Positions 25,146 through 35,055 of a stretch of 64,000 bases of DNA are shown piece by piece. The notes under the pieces are model-generated. The model searched no databases. It was given only the letters and a program-made list of their open reading frames with translations, and had not been told where the DNA came from. The number at the start of each line of letters is the position of its first letter. The first letter of the stretch is position 1. A program made the position numbers and the translations under genes. Where the stretch lies: NCBI RefSeq assembly GCF_014201515.1, contig NZ_JACHEQ010000004.1, forward strand, positions 62,001-126,000, in the 5' to 3' direction. The DNA is from Anoxybacillus mongoliensis. Its GTDB lineage: Bacteria > Bacillota > Bacilli > Bacillales > Anoxybacillaceae.

Positions 25146-26228
25146 ATGAGTAACGAACGATTAGATGAGCTGAGAGCGAAGGTTGATGAGTTGAATTTAC
25201 AGTTGTTAAAATTAATTAATGAACGCGGGCGGGTTGTTCAAGAAATTGGGAAAATTAAAGATGCCCAAGGTACGTATTTCTATGACCCTGTTCGTGAAAG
25301 AAAAATGTTAGATTTGATTTTAGAACATAACGACGGACCATTTGATACGGCGACGTTAAAACATATTTTTAAAGAAATTTTTAAAGCAGGGCTCGATTTG
25401 CAGGAAGATGATCATAAAAAAGCATTGCTTGTATCAAGAAAGAAAAAGCCAGAAAATACGATTGTCGATGTAAAAGGAGAAAAAATCGGCGACGGTAATC
25501 AATATTTCGTTATGGGACCATGTGCGGTTGAAAGCTATGAACAAGTAGCAGAAGTGGCGCAAGCAATTAAGCGACACGGCTTAAAATTGTTGCGCGGTGG
25601 TGCTTACAAACCACGCACTTCACCATATGACTTTCAAGGACTTGGCGTAGAAGGATTGAAAATTTTAAAACGTGTGGCAGATGAGTTTGATTTAGCAGTC
25701 ATTAGTGAAATTGTCACGCCAGCAGATATTGAAACAGCGCTCGATTATATTGACGTCATTCAAATCGGAGCGCGCAATATGCAAAACTTTGAGTTGTTAA
25801 AAGCGGCGGGGCAAGTGAATAAACCGGTATTATTAAAACGCGGATTAGCTGCAACGATCGAAGAATTTATTCATGCTGCCGAGTACATTATGTCGCAAGG
25901 CAACGGACAAATCATTTTATGTGAGCGAGGCATTCGCACATATGAAAAGGCGACGCGCAACACGCTTGATATTTCAGCCGTGCCGATTTTGAAAAAGGAA
26001 ACGCATTTACCTGTTTTTGTCGATGTAACACATTCAACAGGACGACGCGATTTACTTTTACCTTGTGCGAAAGCTGCGCTTGCCATTGGAGCAGACGGAG
26101 TCATGGCCGAAGTACATCCAGATCCTGCTGTTGCGTTATCTGATTCCGCACAGCAAATGGATATTGATCAATTCAATGAGTTTATGGAAGAATTAAAATC
26201 GTTCCAAAAGCAATTTGTCAAAGCATAA
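25146..26228 (+). CDS. aroA: chorismate mutase / DAHP synthase, bifunctional
   Basis: Fusion enzyme at the entry of the shikimate pathway, 360 residues. Residues 1-90 are an AroQ-type chorismate mutase ([23 protein letters not shown]), which acts as the sensor for prephenate/chorismate feedback. The rest is a type I-beta DAHP synthase joining PEP and erythrose 4-phosphate ([56 protein letters not shown]). ATG 25146 follows AAAGGATGAGATGT; the ATG at 25137 overlaps the SD. The symbol follows B. subtilis usage (also called aroG); it is not EPSP synthase. Confidence 0.95.
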   Translation: MSNERLDELRAKVDELNLQLLKLINERGRVVQEIGKIKDAQGTYFYDPVRERKMLDLILEHNDGPFDTATLKHIFKEIFKAGLDLQEDDHKKALLVSRKKKPENTIVDVKGEKIGDGNQYFVMGPCAVESYEQVAEVAQAIKRHGLKLLRGGAYKPRTSPYDFQGLGVEGLKILKRVADEFDLAVISEIVTPADIETALDYIDVIQIGARNMQNFELLKAAGQVNKPVLLKRGLAATIEEFIHAAEYIMSQGNGQIILCERGIRTYEKATRNTLDISAVPILKKETHLPVFVDVTHSTGRRDLLLPCAKAALAIGADGVMAEVHPDPAVALSDSAQQMDIDQFNEFMEELKSFQKQFVKA

Positions 26229-26232
26229 AAAG

Positions 26233-26263
26233 AAAAAGCTGGTGATTGTTCACCGGCTTTTTC
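26233..26263 (+). terminator. aroA terminator
   Basis: AAAAAGCTGGTG pairs with CACCGGCTTTTT (one G-U pair), six-base loop. Confidence 0.92.
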
Positions 26264-26278
26264 TTATGAATTTATTTG

Positions 26279-26316
26279 TGAAAACGTTGCACTTAGGTAA
26301 TCATTTATCGTATGAT
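26279..26316 (+). promoter_or_regulatory. ccpA promoter with cre-like overlap
   Basis: TTGCAC (26287-26292), 18 bp spacer, TATGAT (26311-26316). TGAAAACGTTGCA at 26279-26291 overlaps the -35 and contains the cre core AACGTT, but the 3' half deviates from consensus. Autoregulation is possible, not established. Confidence 0.55.
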
Positions 26317-26384
26317 AATTTTACATAAAATTGCGATGTACGACAGTTTTCGATATATAGAGTGCAAAAAAAGGAGTGTATGTG

Positions 26385-27386
26385 ATGAATGTAACAATTT
26401 ATGATGTAGCAAGGGAAGCAAACGTGTCAATGGCAACTGTTTCACGTGTCGTGAATGGAAACCCAAACGTCAAGCCTTCGACGCGCAAAAAAGTGTTAGA
26501 AGTGATTGAGCGGCTCGGTTATCGTCCGAATGCGGTAGCACGTGGATTGGCAAGCAAAAAAACAACTACGGTCGGTGTCATTATTCCAGATATATCAAGC
26601 ATTTTCTTTGCGGAAATGGCGCGTGGCATCGAGGATATTGCAACGATGTACAAGTATAACATCATTTTAAGTAACTCTGATCAAAATAAAGAAAAAGAGT
26701 TACATTTATTAAACACGATGCTTGCCAAACAAGTTGATGGCATTTTATTTATGGGCGGCGATGTAACAGAAGAACATGTCGAGCAGTTTAAAAAGTCAGA
26801 TGTACCGATCGTATTAGCTGCAACAATTGAACAAAATAATATTATTCCATCTGTCAACATTGACTACGAGCAAGCATCGTATGATGCGGTGCATATGTTG
26901 ATCGAAAAAGGACATAAACGCATTGCTTATGTAACAGGACCGCTAAACGATCCAATTAACGGATTGAAAAAATTAGCTGGCTATCGTCGCGCTTTAGAAG
27001 AAGCGAATATTGCTTATGATGAGGCGCTTGTTGTGGAAGGAGACTATACGTACGATTCGGGTATCGAAGCATATGAAAAGCTAGCTGAACTTCCACAGCG
27101 ACCAACAGCGATTTTCGTTGGAACCGACGAAATGGCGCTCGGTGTCATTCACGGCGCACAAGATCGTGGTGTGCGTATTCCGGATGACTTAGAAATTGTC
27201 GGTTTTGATAATACGCGTTTGGCAACAATGGTTCGTCCAAAATTGACGACGGTAGTCCAGCCGATGTACGATATTGGGGCTGTGGCGATGCGCTTATTGA
27301 CGAAATATATGAATAAAGAGCATGTAGACAATCACATCGTTGTGTTGCCGCATCGCATTGAATACCGCGATTCGACAAAAAACTAG
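26385..27386 (+). CDS. ccpA: catabolite control protein A
   Basis: LacI-family master regulator of carbon catabolite control, 333 residues. The N-terminal HTH ([22 protein letters not shown]) and hinge ([13 protein letters not shown]) bind cre operators; the core is a periplasmic-binding-protein fold that binds HPr(Ser46-P). ATG 26385 has AAGGAG eight bases upstream. The position aroA-ccpA-acuCBA is the same as in B. subtilis. Likely targets within this window: acuA/acsA, ackA and the LIV operon, all with cre-like sites. Confidence 0.96.
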   Translation: MNVTIYDVAREANVSMATVSRVVNGNPNVKPSTRKKVLEVIERLGYRPNAVARGLASKKTTTVGVIIPDISSIFFAEMARGIEDIATMYKYNIILSNSDQNKEKELHLLNTMLAKQVDGILFMGGDVTEEHVEQFKKSDVPIVLAATIEQNNIIPSVNIDYEQASYDAVHMLIEKGHKRIAYVTGPLNDPINGLKKLAGYRRALEEANIAYDEALVVEGDYTYDSGIEAYEKLAELPQRPTAIFVGTDEMALGVIHGAQDRGVRIPDDLEIVGFDNTRLATMVRPKLTTVVQPMYDIGAVAMRLLTKYMNKEHVDNHIVVLPHRIEYRDSTKN

Positions 27387-27435
27387 ATTTCTTTCTAAAA
27401 GGGGAACGCATATTTTACGTGCGCACGAACATAGA

Positions 27436-27477
27436 AAAGGGTGTCCGCTACTTTCGGAACACCCTTGTTGTTTTGTT
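27436..27477. terminator. bidirectional terminator ccpA / acuC
   Basis: AAGGGTGT (27437-27444) pairs with ACACCCTT (27459-27466), with extra CCG/CGG pairing in the stem. T-rich sequence follows on both sides. Confidence 0.88.
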
Positions 27478-28648
27478 ATAAGTTTAACCGTTGTTTATTA
27501 CTTCGAATTGGTTGAAGTGCTTTCATGACAGTTTGAGCATTTTTTTCTGTAATCTCTGCCTTTCTTGGAATGGGTGGATATAAGTCTTCTGGGTCATCCC
27601 ATTCGAGTGGCAAAGAAACAGGAGCATGAGGTTGCCAGCGGGCAATCCATTCCTTTGGTAAAGCTCCAGAAATATCCGATTGTTCTGTCATTTCAAGCCA
27701 CAATAACGCCCATGCACGCGGAACGACGCGCCAAATGTCGTATCCCCCTCCACCAACTGCGATCCAACGACCGTTACAGTATTGGTGTGCAATTTGATGT
27801 GCCAGTTTTGGAATTTCGCGATAAATGCGCATGGACGCAGATAAATGAGTTAACGGATCGTAATAGTGAGCATCGACACCGTTTTGCGTTAAGATGACAT
27901 CAGGACGAAAAAAATCAGCGATTTCAATCAGAGCTTCCGTATATGCAGCGAGCCACGACTCATCTTCTGTAAACGCATCAACAGGAATGTTGAACGAGTA
28001 ACCGTATCCTTTCCCTTGTCCTCGTTCATTGACGTTTCCGGTTCCTGGGAATAAGTAGCGACCTGTTTCATGAATTGAAAATGTACATACATTCGGGTCA
28101 TCATAAAATGTCCATTGTACTCCATCGCCATGATGGGCATCTGTGTCAACGTATAAGACGCGAACACCGTATTTTTCTTGCATATATTTAATGGCCACAG
28201 AGCTATCGTTGTAAATGCAAAAACCGGATGCTTTCCCGCGGAATCCATGATGAAGCCCTCCGCCCAAACTGAGCGCGTGTTCAGCTTTGCCAGAAAGCAC
28301 ATAATCAACGGCTGTTAACGTTCCGCCAACAAGAAGAGCGCTCGCTTCATGCATGTTTGGGAAAATCGGTGTATCTTCTGTCCCTAATCCATAATTGAGC
28401 GCAACATCTTCTGGTAGTTGGCCCTTTCCTGCTTTTTTTACAGCTTCAATGTAATCTGAATCATGTACAAGCGCTAATTCTTCGTCTGTTGCGAGGCGTG
28501 GTGCTACAATTTGTCCGTCATGCAGCGCGCCAAGCGTTTGCAACAGGTCATACGTCAGCTTGACACGTAGTTGGTTAAACGGATGGCGATCATGGAATTT
28601 ATACGTTTGAAACGCATCGGAATAAACGAATATACTGTTTTTGCTCAT
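27476..28648 (-). CDS. acuC: acetoin utilization protein / protein deacetylase AcuC
   Basis: A 390-residue class I histone-deacetylase-like enzyme. Zinc and catalytic residues are in [21 protein letters not shown], with the GGGLHHG and VGGGGYD loops. In B. subtilis AcuC removes the acetyl group from the active-site lysine of AcsA and reactivates it. ATG 28648 follows CCGGGGGTTTCATC and overlaps the acuB stop (ATGA), so the longer open frame is not used. Last gene of acuABC. Confidence 0.94.
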   Translation of the reverse strand: MSKNSIFVYSDAFQTYKFHDRHPFNQLRVKLTYDLLQTLGALHDGQIVAPRLATDEELALVHDSDYIEAVKKAGKGQLPEDVALNYGLGTEDTPIFPNMHEASALLVGGTLTAVDYVLSGKAEHALSLGGGLHHGFRGKASGFCIYNDSSVAIKYMQEKYGVRVLYVDTDAHHGDGVQWTFYDDPNVCTFSIHETGRYLFPGTGNVNERGQGKGYGYSFNIPVDAFTEDESWLAAYTEALIEIADFFRPDVILTQNGVDAHYYDPLTHLSASMRIYREIPKLAHQIAHQYCNGRWIAVGGGGYDIWRVVPRAWALLWLEMTEQSDISGALPKEWIARWQPHAPVSLPLEWDDPEDLYPPIPRKAEITEKNAQTVMKALQPIRSNKQRLNL

Positions 28649-29289
28649 GATGAAACCCCCGGCAAGTTCGGCCATAATACGTCGTATCCTTGCTCTTTTA
28701 AATCATCAATAATCGCCATCGGGTTCATCGTTTGAATGCGAAACACGAGCACTTTATACATATCATCTCGATCAGGGTAGACAAGAACACTCGAAATATT
28801 AATGTTTCTTTTTTGAAAAACAGAGGCGACTTCACTTAACATACCGGTGCGGTTCGGCACTTTAATTTCGATTTGTGAACCTGGCTGATGGGCCCCTGTT
28901 AATTGTACGAGCGTATATAGCAAATCGCTTTCTGTAATGATGCCGACAAGTTTATTTTCTTTAACGATGGGCATACAGCTAATGCGATGTTCGTAAAATA
29001 AAGCTGCCACTTCTTCGACGAAGTCAAGCGGATGCCCTGTGATGACGTTTGTTTTCATAATGGTGCTTAACGGTTTTTGTAAATCTTCAAGATGTTCGTT
29101 CGCATGAAAAATAGATGGGCGTGCATCACGCAAATCGCGATCCGTAACGATGCCAACGACACGATATTCATCATCAACAATTGGTAAATGACGAATATTT
29201 TTTTGTTTAACAATGTTTAGTGCATCAGCAATTGTATTTGACGGCTTTAATGCGATAACATCCGTTTTCATCATTTGTTCGACAATCAT
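28645..29289 (-). CDS. acuB: CBS-ACT domain protein AcuB
   Basis: A 214-residue cytosolic protein: two CBS domains (about 1-60 and 75-130; [15 protein letters not shown] and [13 protein letters not shown]), then an ACT domain (about 138-205; [19 protein letters not shown]). Both domain types sense ligands, for CBS often adenine nucleotides. In the acu operon it is assumed to tune the AcuA/AcuC acetylation switch, but its mechanism is not known. SD AAAGGGGATGGGGAA. Confidence 0.93.
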   Translation of the reverse strand: MIVEQMMKTDVIALKPSNTIADALNIVKQKNIRHLPIVDDEYRVVGIVTDRDLRDARPSIFHANEHLEDLQKPLSTIMKTNVITGHPLDFVEEVAALFYEHRISCMPIVKENKLVGIITESDLLYTLVQLTGAHQPGSQIEIKVPNRTGMLSEVASVFQKRNINISSVLVYPDRDDMYKVLVFRIQTMNPMAIIDDLKEQGYDVLWPNLPGVSS

Positions 29290-29308
29290 TTCCCCATCCC
29301 CTTTGTTT

Positions 29309-29941
29309 TTAATACATAAAGCGGTTCATAAAACGGAGCTGATCGAATTTTTGGATCGATTGTTGATCGACGCGTTTTCCGATACGAGCCATTAAGCAGT
29401 TCGCCGGATGCGAACAAATTTCCGGATCATCGGTCGCGTACCAAACAAGCCCACCTGCGTTCATCATTTTCTCCATTACTTTTCGATATTCCCATACGTT
29501 TAATCCGGTTCGTTTTAAATCCCAATGCCAATAGTACTCCGTTGTAATAATGATGTAATCTTCCATCGCATCGTCCATCATAGCCACTTTCAATAAATTT
29601 TTTCCGACACCGCATCCTCTGAAATCTGGAATAACCTCAATTGCACCAAGCTCGATTAAATTTTCCATCTTCCCTTGCGACCATCTTTCAAGCGGGTCTG
29701 GATATAAAAAAGTGACGTAGCCAACGATCGTATGACCGTGGCGGGCAATAATAATTCGTCCTTCTGGAAGCCCGGCAATTTCGATGAGCGCCTGATGTTG
29801 TTGGTGCGGTTGCCGAAACGCTGTTAAGTCATGATGAAATTCATAGCTAGCCAATTTTTCCGAAGAAATTGGTCCCTCGATAATTAACGTTCCTTTCGGT
29901 GTTTTTAATTGTTTTGCGTTATATGTTTTTTTATGCTCCAT
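29309..29941 (-). CDS. acuA: GNAT acetyltransferase AcuA
   Basis: A 210-residue GNAT-family protein acetyltransferase. The acetyl-CoA binding region is [19 protein letters not shown]; flanking segments ([30 protein letters not shown]) match AcuA. In B. subtilis it acetylates and so inactivates AcsA. SD AGGCGGTGGGGCA directly upstream. First gene of the operon, divergent from its own substrate's gene acsA. Confidence 0.94.
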   Translation of the reverse strand: MEHKKTYNAKQLKTPKGTLIIEGPISSEKLASYEFHHDLTAFRQPHQQHQALIEIAGLPEGRIIIARHGHTIVGYVTFLYPDPLERWSQGKMENLIELGAIEVIPDFRGCGVGKNLLKVAMMDDAMEDYIIITTEYYWHWDLKRTGLNVWEYRKVMEKMMNAGGLVWYATDDPEICSHPANCLMARIGKRVDQQSIQKFDQLRFMNRFMY

Positions 29942-29974
29942 TGCCCCACCGCCTACTGAAATAATCTCACTTCA

Positions 29975-30003
29975 ATTATACATAAAAAAATAAAAATTAA
30001 ATC
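29975..30003 (-). promoter_or_regulatory. acuABC promoter
   Basis: On the minus strand: GATTTA, 17 bp, perfect TATAAT (29975-29980). The weak -35 lies within the cre-like sequence. Confidence 0.6.
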
Positions 30004-30013
30004 GTTTTCACAA
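29997..30013 (-). promoter_or_regulatory. cre-like operator between acuA and acsA
   Basis: The minus strand reads TTGTGAAAACGATTTAA. TGAAAACGATTTAA fits the cre consensus TGWNANCGNTNWCA at all fixed positions but one. It overlaps the acuA -35, where CcpA binding would repress. CcpA control of acuABC and acsA is established in B. subtilis. Confidence 0.6.
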
Positions 30014-30040
30014 TAAACATAAATGAAAATTTTTTAAAAA

Positions 30041-30069
30041 TTGAGAATTTGTTTATAGTATAATATAAT
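30041..30069 (+). promoter_or_regulatory. acsA promoter
   Basis: TTGAGA (30041-30046), 17 bp spacer, TATAAT (30064-30069). Confidence 0.72.
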
Positions 30070-30105
30070 ACGAATGTAGAAACTTCAAACAAGGGGGAGT
30101 TTGGG

Positions 30106-31827
30106 ATGATTAAAGTGGAAACGCTACCAGTCATTCAAGGGGATTTTAACTTGAAAAACTACGAAGAAACGTATCAAACGTTTGACTGGTCTGAAGCAGA
30201 GAAACATTTTTCATGGTATGAAACGGGCAAAGTAAACATGGCTTATGAAGCGATTGATCGCCATGTGGAAACGTTTCGAAAAAACAAAGTAGCCTTGTAT
30301 TATCGCGATGCAACGAGAGAAGAAAAGTACACATTTAAAGAAATGAAAGAGTTTTCAAACAAAGTAGCCAACGTATTAAAAGAAGTAGCCGATGTAGAGA
30401 AAGGTGACCGCGTCTTCATTTTTATGCCTCGCTCGCCTGAGCTATACTTCTCCGTGCTTGGAGCAATTAAACTTGGGGCAATTGTCGGTCCGCTTTTTGA
30501 AGCGTTTATGGAAGGAGCGGTCCGTGACCGCTTAGAAGATAGTGAGGCAAAAGTCATTATTACGACGCCTGAACTTTTACCTCGCGTACCTGTAAATGAA
30601 TTGCCGGCATTAAAATACGTATTTTTAGTTGGCGATGACATTAAAGAAGAAGGTCCGTTCTTTGATTTGAAAAAACGAATGAACGCAGCAAGCAAACATT
30701 TTGATATCGAATGGGTCGGACGTGAAGATGGACTCATTTTACACTATACATCTGGATCGACAGGAAAACCAAAAGGTGTATTACATGTGCATAACGCCAT
30801 GATTCAGCATTATCAAACAGCCAAATGGGTATTAGACTTAAAAGAAGACGATGTATATTGGTGCACGGCTGATCCGGGCTGGGTGACAGGAACATCGTAC
30901 GGCATTTTCGGTCCATGGCTTTGTGGGGCATCAAACGTCATTGTAGGTGGGCGCTTTAACCCGGAAGCGTGGTATAAAACGATTGAAGATTATGGTGTAA
31001 CAGTATGGTATAGTGCACCAACAGCGTTTCGTATGTTAATGGGTGCTGGGGACGAGCTTGTGAAAAAATTTGATTTGCGTTCGCTTCGCCATATTTTGAG
31101 CGTAGGTGAACCGCTCAATCCAGAAGTTGTACGCTGGGGCATGAAAGTATTTAATCGTCGCATTCACGACACGTGGTGGATGACAGAAACGGGTGCGCAA
31201 CTCATTTGTAACTATCCTTGCATGGAAATTAAACCTGGATCAATGGGGAAACCAATTCCAGGAGTCAAAGCAGCGATTGTCGACGATCAAGGCAATGAGT
31301 TACCGCCATATCGCATGGGGAATTTGGCGATTAAAAAAGGTTGGCCGTCGATGATGCGCGCGATTTGGAACAATCCACAAAAATACGAGTCATACTTTTT
31401 ACCTGGTGATTGGTATGTTTCTGGTGATTCGGCATATATGGACGAAGACGGATACTTCTGGTTTCAAGGTCGGATTGATGATGTCATTATGACAGCAGGG
31501 GAACGCGTTGGCCCGTTTGAAGTAGAAAGTAAGCTCGTTGAACATCCAGCTGTAGCAGAAGCTGGTGTCATCGGAAAGCCAGATCCGGTGCGCGGTGAAA
31601 TTATTAAAGCGTTTGTCGCTTTACGCGAAGGGTACGAGCCGTCTGAAGAGCTAAAAGAAGATATTCGTAACTTTGTAAAGAAAGGTTTAGCTGCGCATGC
31701 CGCACCACGTGAAATCGAATTTCGTGACAAATTGCCAAAAACGAGAAGCGGAAAAATTATGCGTCGCGTCTTGAAAGCTTGGGAGCTAAATTTACCGACA
31801 GGCGACTTATCAACAATGGAAGATTAA
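30106..31827 (+). CDS. acsA: acetyl-CoA synthetase
   Basis: AMP-forming acetate--CoA ligase for growth on acetate and recapture of excreted acetate; 573 residues, B. subtilis AcsA size. Motifs: ATP loop HYTSGSTGKPKGVLH, the aromatic acetate-pocket region WVTGTSYGIFGPW, TWWMTETGA, and the C-terminal catalytic lysine K550 in KTRSGKIMRR, the residue acetylated by AcuA in relatives. SD AGGGGGAGTTTGGG. Divergent from acuABC, with its own promoter and terminator. Confidence 0.96.
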   Translation: MIKVETLPVIQGDFNLKNYEETYQTFDWSEAEKHFSWYETGKVNMAYEAIDRHVETFRKNKVALYYRDATREEKYTFKEMKEFSNKVANVLKEVADVEKGDRVFIFMPRSPELYFSVLGAIKLGAIVGPLFEAFMEGAVRDRLEDSEAKVIITTPELLPRVPVNELPALKYVFLVGDDIKEEGPFFDLKKRMNAASKHFDIEWVGREDGLILHYTSGSTGKPKGVLHVHNAMIQHYQTAKWVLDLKEDDVYWCTADPGWVTGTSYGIFGPWLCGASNVIVGGRFNPEAWYKTIEDYGVTVWYSAPTAFRMLMGAGDELVKKFDLRSLRHILSVGEPLNPEVVRWGMKVFNRRIHDTWWMTETGAQLICNYPCMEIKPGSMGKPIPGVKAAIVDDQGNELPPYRMGNLAIKKGWPSMMRAIWNNPQKYESYFLPGDWYVSGDSAYMDEDGYFWFQGRIDDVIMTAGERVGPFEVESKLVEHPAVAEAGVIGKPDPVRGEIIKAFVALREGYEPSEELKEDIRNFVKKGLAAHAAPREIEFRDKLPKTRSGKIMRRVLKAWELNLPTGDLSTMED

Positions 31828-31856
31828 AAAAATCGGGCTATGCCCGATTTTTTTAA
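31826..31856. terminator. bidirectional terminator acsA / PBP gene
   Basis: AAAAAAATCGGG, loop CTATG, CCCGATTTTTTT, between convergent genes. Confidence 0.93.
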
Positions 31857-34639
31857 TTAGTTGACGGCTGTTCTTCTGTTTGTGTTTCTGTCGGTTCTTC
31901 ATTTGTTGACTGCCCAGGTGATGAAGCAGGCAGCATACGAACGATATTTGACGGATTCGATTCCAATCCAGCAATATCGACAGCAGTAACGTAATATATG
32001 CCTTGTTTTAGCGGTATGCTTTTTTGTTCTCCTTTACGTATCGTTGTCATGACCTGAAACGGAGCTGTCTCCGATGCTGTATAATATACACGATATCCAA
32101 TGACATCTTGTTCATGATGTTCACTCCAAACGAGCGCATTTTCTTTTTGATGTACAGCTAGCGGATCTGGTTTTTTTCCGTTTTCTTGCAGTTTTTTTGC
32201 GACAAACACATGCTTCCATTGATCGTTTTGAGGGAACAATTTGCTCATATCCTTTATATGTTGAATTCCCCATTGTTCAAGTAATGAAGTGTCGACCATG
32301 ACGCCCTCTTTTGTAAATTCTTTTGGTGTTGTTGGTAAGGCGACGTATCGTTCTTCGTTTAGCTCAACAAAAGTGCCGTTGATTAAGTACGGATCTTCTT
32401 GTTTCGGTACAAACGCGGTATTAAACAAATCACTTTCTATCAGTCCGAATCGTTTACACGTTTCTGATGGGAGCAATCCAGAAATGGCACAATACGAACG
32501 CTTAACAATTCCACCAGGCATATGGAACCGCTCTTTTGGTGCAATAAGTTCTGGGTGAATATCATATGCCCCATTCATTAGCTGTGCCCATAGCAATAAG
32601 TTTCTTTGGGAATATGACAATCCTTTATAGCTTTTTTCAAGCGGCTTTGGTGTATCGTACCCCATCCAAGTGCCGAACGTGACATTTGGATTTGTTGCGA
32701 CAAACCACGCATCTTTTGTATTTTGACTCGTTCCTGTTTTTCCAGCCCAATCCGCTGAAAACTTTAGTTTGCCATTTAAGAAGGCTGCGGTTCCAGAACG
32801 AATGACGTCACGCATCATATCAATTGTTAAATAAGCAGTCTGTGGTGAAAATACTTCCACGGGCTTTGGTTCGTGTTTATACACGATTTTTCCGTTTTTA
32901 TCGACAATTTTTTCGATTAAATACGCGTCAATGAACTTCCCACCATTCGCAAACGTAGCATATGCGTTGACGTTTTCTTCAATCGTTACCCCTTTTGTCA
33001 AACCACCAAGCGCAAGAGACAAGTTGTTTCCATCGCCTGTTGTTAAGCTTGTAAAACCCATTTTTTCCAAGTATGAAATGGGTCGTTGATCGATGATGCG
33101 AGCATATGTCCGAATAGCAGGAATGTTATACGATTTTTTTAGCGCATGCCGAACCGATGTTAAACCGTGCGTTTTTCCATCTGCATTTTTTGGACGGTAT
33201 GGACCTTGTGGCGTTGAAATTTCCAAATCGACATCCGGAATAACAGATCCAGGTTGAACGATACCCATTTCCATTGCTGGTGCATAAACAAGAAGCGGTT
33301 TCATCGTTGAACCGTTTGAACGATACGCTTGTGTTGCGTGATTGAGTTGTTCCCGTTTATAATCTCGGCCGCCGACAAAGCTAATGATCCGGCCTGTTTT
33401 GTTTTCAATTAAAATGGCTCCCACTTCGACTGGTTGTCGGACAGAAATGATTTGCCCCGTTTTTTCATCTTTTTTCTGCACAACCGTATCGCTTCCGAAG
33501 TAAGGATATTTTTCAACAATTGCTTTCATTCGTTCATATATGTTCTTATCAATCGTTGTATAAATTGTATAGCCATTTTGGCGTAGTTGTTTCTCGGCTT
33601 TTTCAGCATATTCTTTATATAGTTGATCATTTGAGCGTACATCTTGTCGTTCATATCCGTCTTTTTTCGCTAATAGATCAATAAAAATATCTTTCGCACG
33701 TCGTTCGATTTCAAACGTGAGCCACGGATACTTCTCAACAGGAGAAGGTAAGGAAGACACAAAATCTTTTGTAATGTCATATGCTAGCGCTTCTTTATAC
33801 TGTTTTTGCGAAATGTATCCCGCTTTTTTCATGCGTGATAACACAGTTTTCATCCGGTTTAGTGCTGGGGATAAATCGTTTTTCAACTCCCCTTCGCTTG
33901 TAAACGGTGTGTAGCGAAATGGACTTTGTGGTAATCCTGCCAAAAAAGCCGCTTGTGGCAACGTTAGTTCCTTCGCATCGATGCCGAAAACGCCTTTGGA
34001 GGCAGCCTGAACGCCGGCAATATTTCGTCCGGATGCGTTTCGGCCAAACGGTACAACGTTAATATATGCCTCTAAAATCTCATCTTTTGAAAAAAATTTC
34101 TCAAGGCGCAAAGCAAGCAACACTTCTTTTGCTTTTCGCTCAAATGACACTTCGCTCGTTAAAATTTGATTTTTTACAAGTTGCTGTGTTAACGTACTTC
34201 CTCCGCTACGCGTGGAGGAATTTGTTGCTTCTTGAAAGATGGCACGTATAATAGCTTTTGGTACAACCCCTTTATGTTCATAAAAATGTTCGTCTTCTGT
34301 CGCGATAACAGCTTGAATGAAATAAGGGGAAACTTGTGAAAGTTTGACTTCGTCACGTTCTAAATCTGAACGAAAATAGCCGAGATACTCACGATTAGCG
34401 AAGTAAATATGTGTTGTTTCTTCATAGTTATAAATATCTTTTTTCATCTCTTTGTACGGAATCGGTTTGACATCTTTTACAAGTGAGGCGAAATATCCTG
34501 CACCGACACCGAAGGCAAAACTAAACGCACATAAACTGGTAATTAATATAATTAAACATACATTCCAAATGACCTCGTATGTAATCGTAAAATGACGCCA
34601 TAGTTTTTGCCATGAGAATCGGACTTGTTTTTCTGACAT
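31853..34639 (-). CDS. class A penicillin-binding protein (PBP1A family)
   Basis: Bifunctional peptidoglycan synthase, 928 residues. Order: short cytosolic tail, one membrane helix (about 24-50), GT51 glycosyltransferase (ATEDEHFYEH with E115; RSGGSTLTQQLVKN), a linker, then the transpeptidase with STMK (Ser near 443), SYN (near 500) and KTGTSQN (near 634). A C-terminal fibronectin-III-like module follows (about 825-900; VIGYRVYYTASETAPF) and a Thr/Glu/Pro-rich tail. SD GGGAGGTCACT. It polymerises and cross-links the wall outside the membrane. Which B. subtilis class A PBP it corresponds to I cannot settle, so no symbol. Confidence 0.93.
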   Translation of the reverse strand: MSEKQVRFSWQKLWRHFTITYEVIWNVCLIILITSLCAFSFAFGVGAGYFASLVKDVKPIPYKEMKKDIYNYEETTHIYFANREYLGYFRSDLERDEVKLSQVSPYFIQAVIATEDEHFYEHKGVVPKAIIRAIFQEATNSSTRSGGSTLTQQLVKNQILTSEVSFERKAKEVLLALRLEKFFSKDEILEAYINVVPFGRNASGRNIAGVQAASKGVFGIDAKELTLPQAAFLAGLPQSPFRYTPFTSEGELKNDLSPALNRMKTVLSRMKKAGYISQKQYKEALAYDITKDFVSSLPSPVEKYPWLTFEIERRAKDIFIDLLAKKDGYERQDVRSNDQLYKEYAEKAEKQLRQNGYTIYTTIDKNIYERMKAIVEKYPYFGSDTVVQKKDEKTGQIISVRQPVEVGAILIENKTGRIISFVGGRDYKREQLNHATQAYRSNGSTMKPLLVYAPAMEMGIVQPGSVIPDVDLEISTPQGPYRPKNADGKTHGLTSVRHALKKSYNIPAIRTYARIIDQRPISYLEKMGFTSLTTGDGNNLSLALGGLTKGVTIEENVNAYATFANGGKFIDAYLIEKIVDKNGKIVYKHEPKPVEVFSPQTAYLTIDMMRDVIRSGTAAFLNGKLKFSADWAGKTGTSQNTKDAWFVATNPNVTFGTWMGYDTPKPLEKSYKGLSYSQRNLLLWAQLMNGAYDIHPELIAPKERFHMPGGIVKRSYCAISGLLPSETCKRFGLIESDLFNTAFVPKQEDPYLINGTFVELNEERYVALPTTPKEFTKEGVMVDTSLLEQWGIQHIKDMSKLFPQNDQWKHVFVAKKLQENGKKPDPLAVHQKENALVWSEHHEQDVIGYRVYYTASETAPFQVMTTIRKGEQKSIPLKQGIYYVTAVDIAGLESNPSNIVRMLPASSPGQSTNEEPTETQTEEQPSTN

Positions 34640-34727
34640 AGTGACCTCCCATCCGTATTGTTATTTTCATTATTATATCATAATTTGTCTGTTCGTATCG
34701 GATAATGTCTAAATTTGTTTGAAGATC

Positions 34728-34755
34728 TTGACAATGATTTATGATTTATGATAAA
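34728..34755 (+). promoter_or_regulatory. tyrS promoter
   Basis: Perfect TTGACA (34728-34733), 16 bp spacer, GATAAA (34750-34755). Other registers of the AT-rich -10 are possible. Confidence 0.65.
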
Positions 34756-34761
34756 AGAGAG

Positions 34762-35024
34762 TATGCTAATATGTAAATAGTCGAGCGATGAGCGGAACGA
34801 GTAGTGCTGATCTCCCTGCGAACAGAGAGCTAGTGGTTGGTGCGAACTAGCGCATAGGTGAGCATGAATTACCTCCGTGAGCATCTTTTGCGAACCGCTT
34901 TGTGCGAAAGTAGCAAAAGACGGTGTAGACCGTTATGTCAATGAAGTGAGAGAACATGTCCGTTCTCTAAGTAGGGTGGTACCGCGATGAAACTCGTCCC
35001 TTCGTGTGAAGGGCGAGTTTTTTT
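34762..35024 (+). promoter_or_regulatory. T-box riboswitch of tyrS
   Basis: tRNA-sensing leader. The T-box AAGTAGGGTGGTACCGCG is at 34969-34986, followed by the terminator AAACTCG-T-CCCTTC / GAAGGGCGAGTTT and seven T's (34990-35024). Stem I spans about 34783-34880. A TAC at 34870-34872 in the 3' side of stem I is the likely tyrosine specifier. Stems TCTTTTGC/GCAAAAGA and AGAGAAC/GTTCTCT precede the T-box. Uncharged tRNA-Tyr should favour the antiterminator and allow tyrS expression. This fills the 416-base gap before tyrS. Confidence 0.95.
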
Positions 35025-35055
35025 GTTTGAATCCAAAAAGGAAAGGATGGTTGGA

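Noticed and set aside
25146-26228. aroA as EPSP synthase
   Set aside because: The sequence is chorismate mutase fused to DAHP synthase; aroA is the B. subtilis name for this enzyme.
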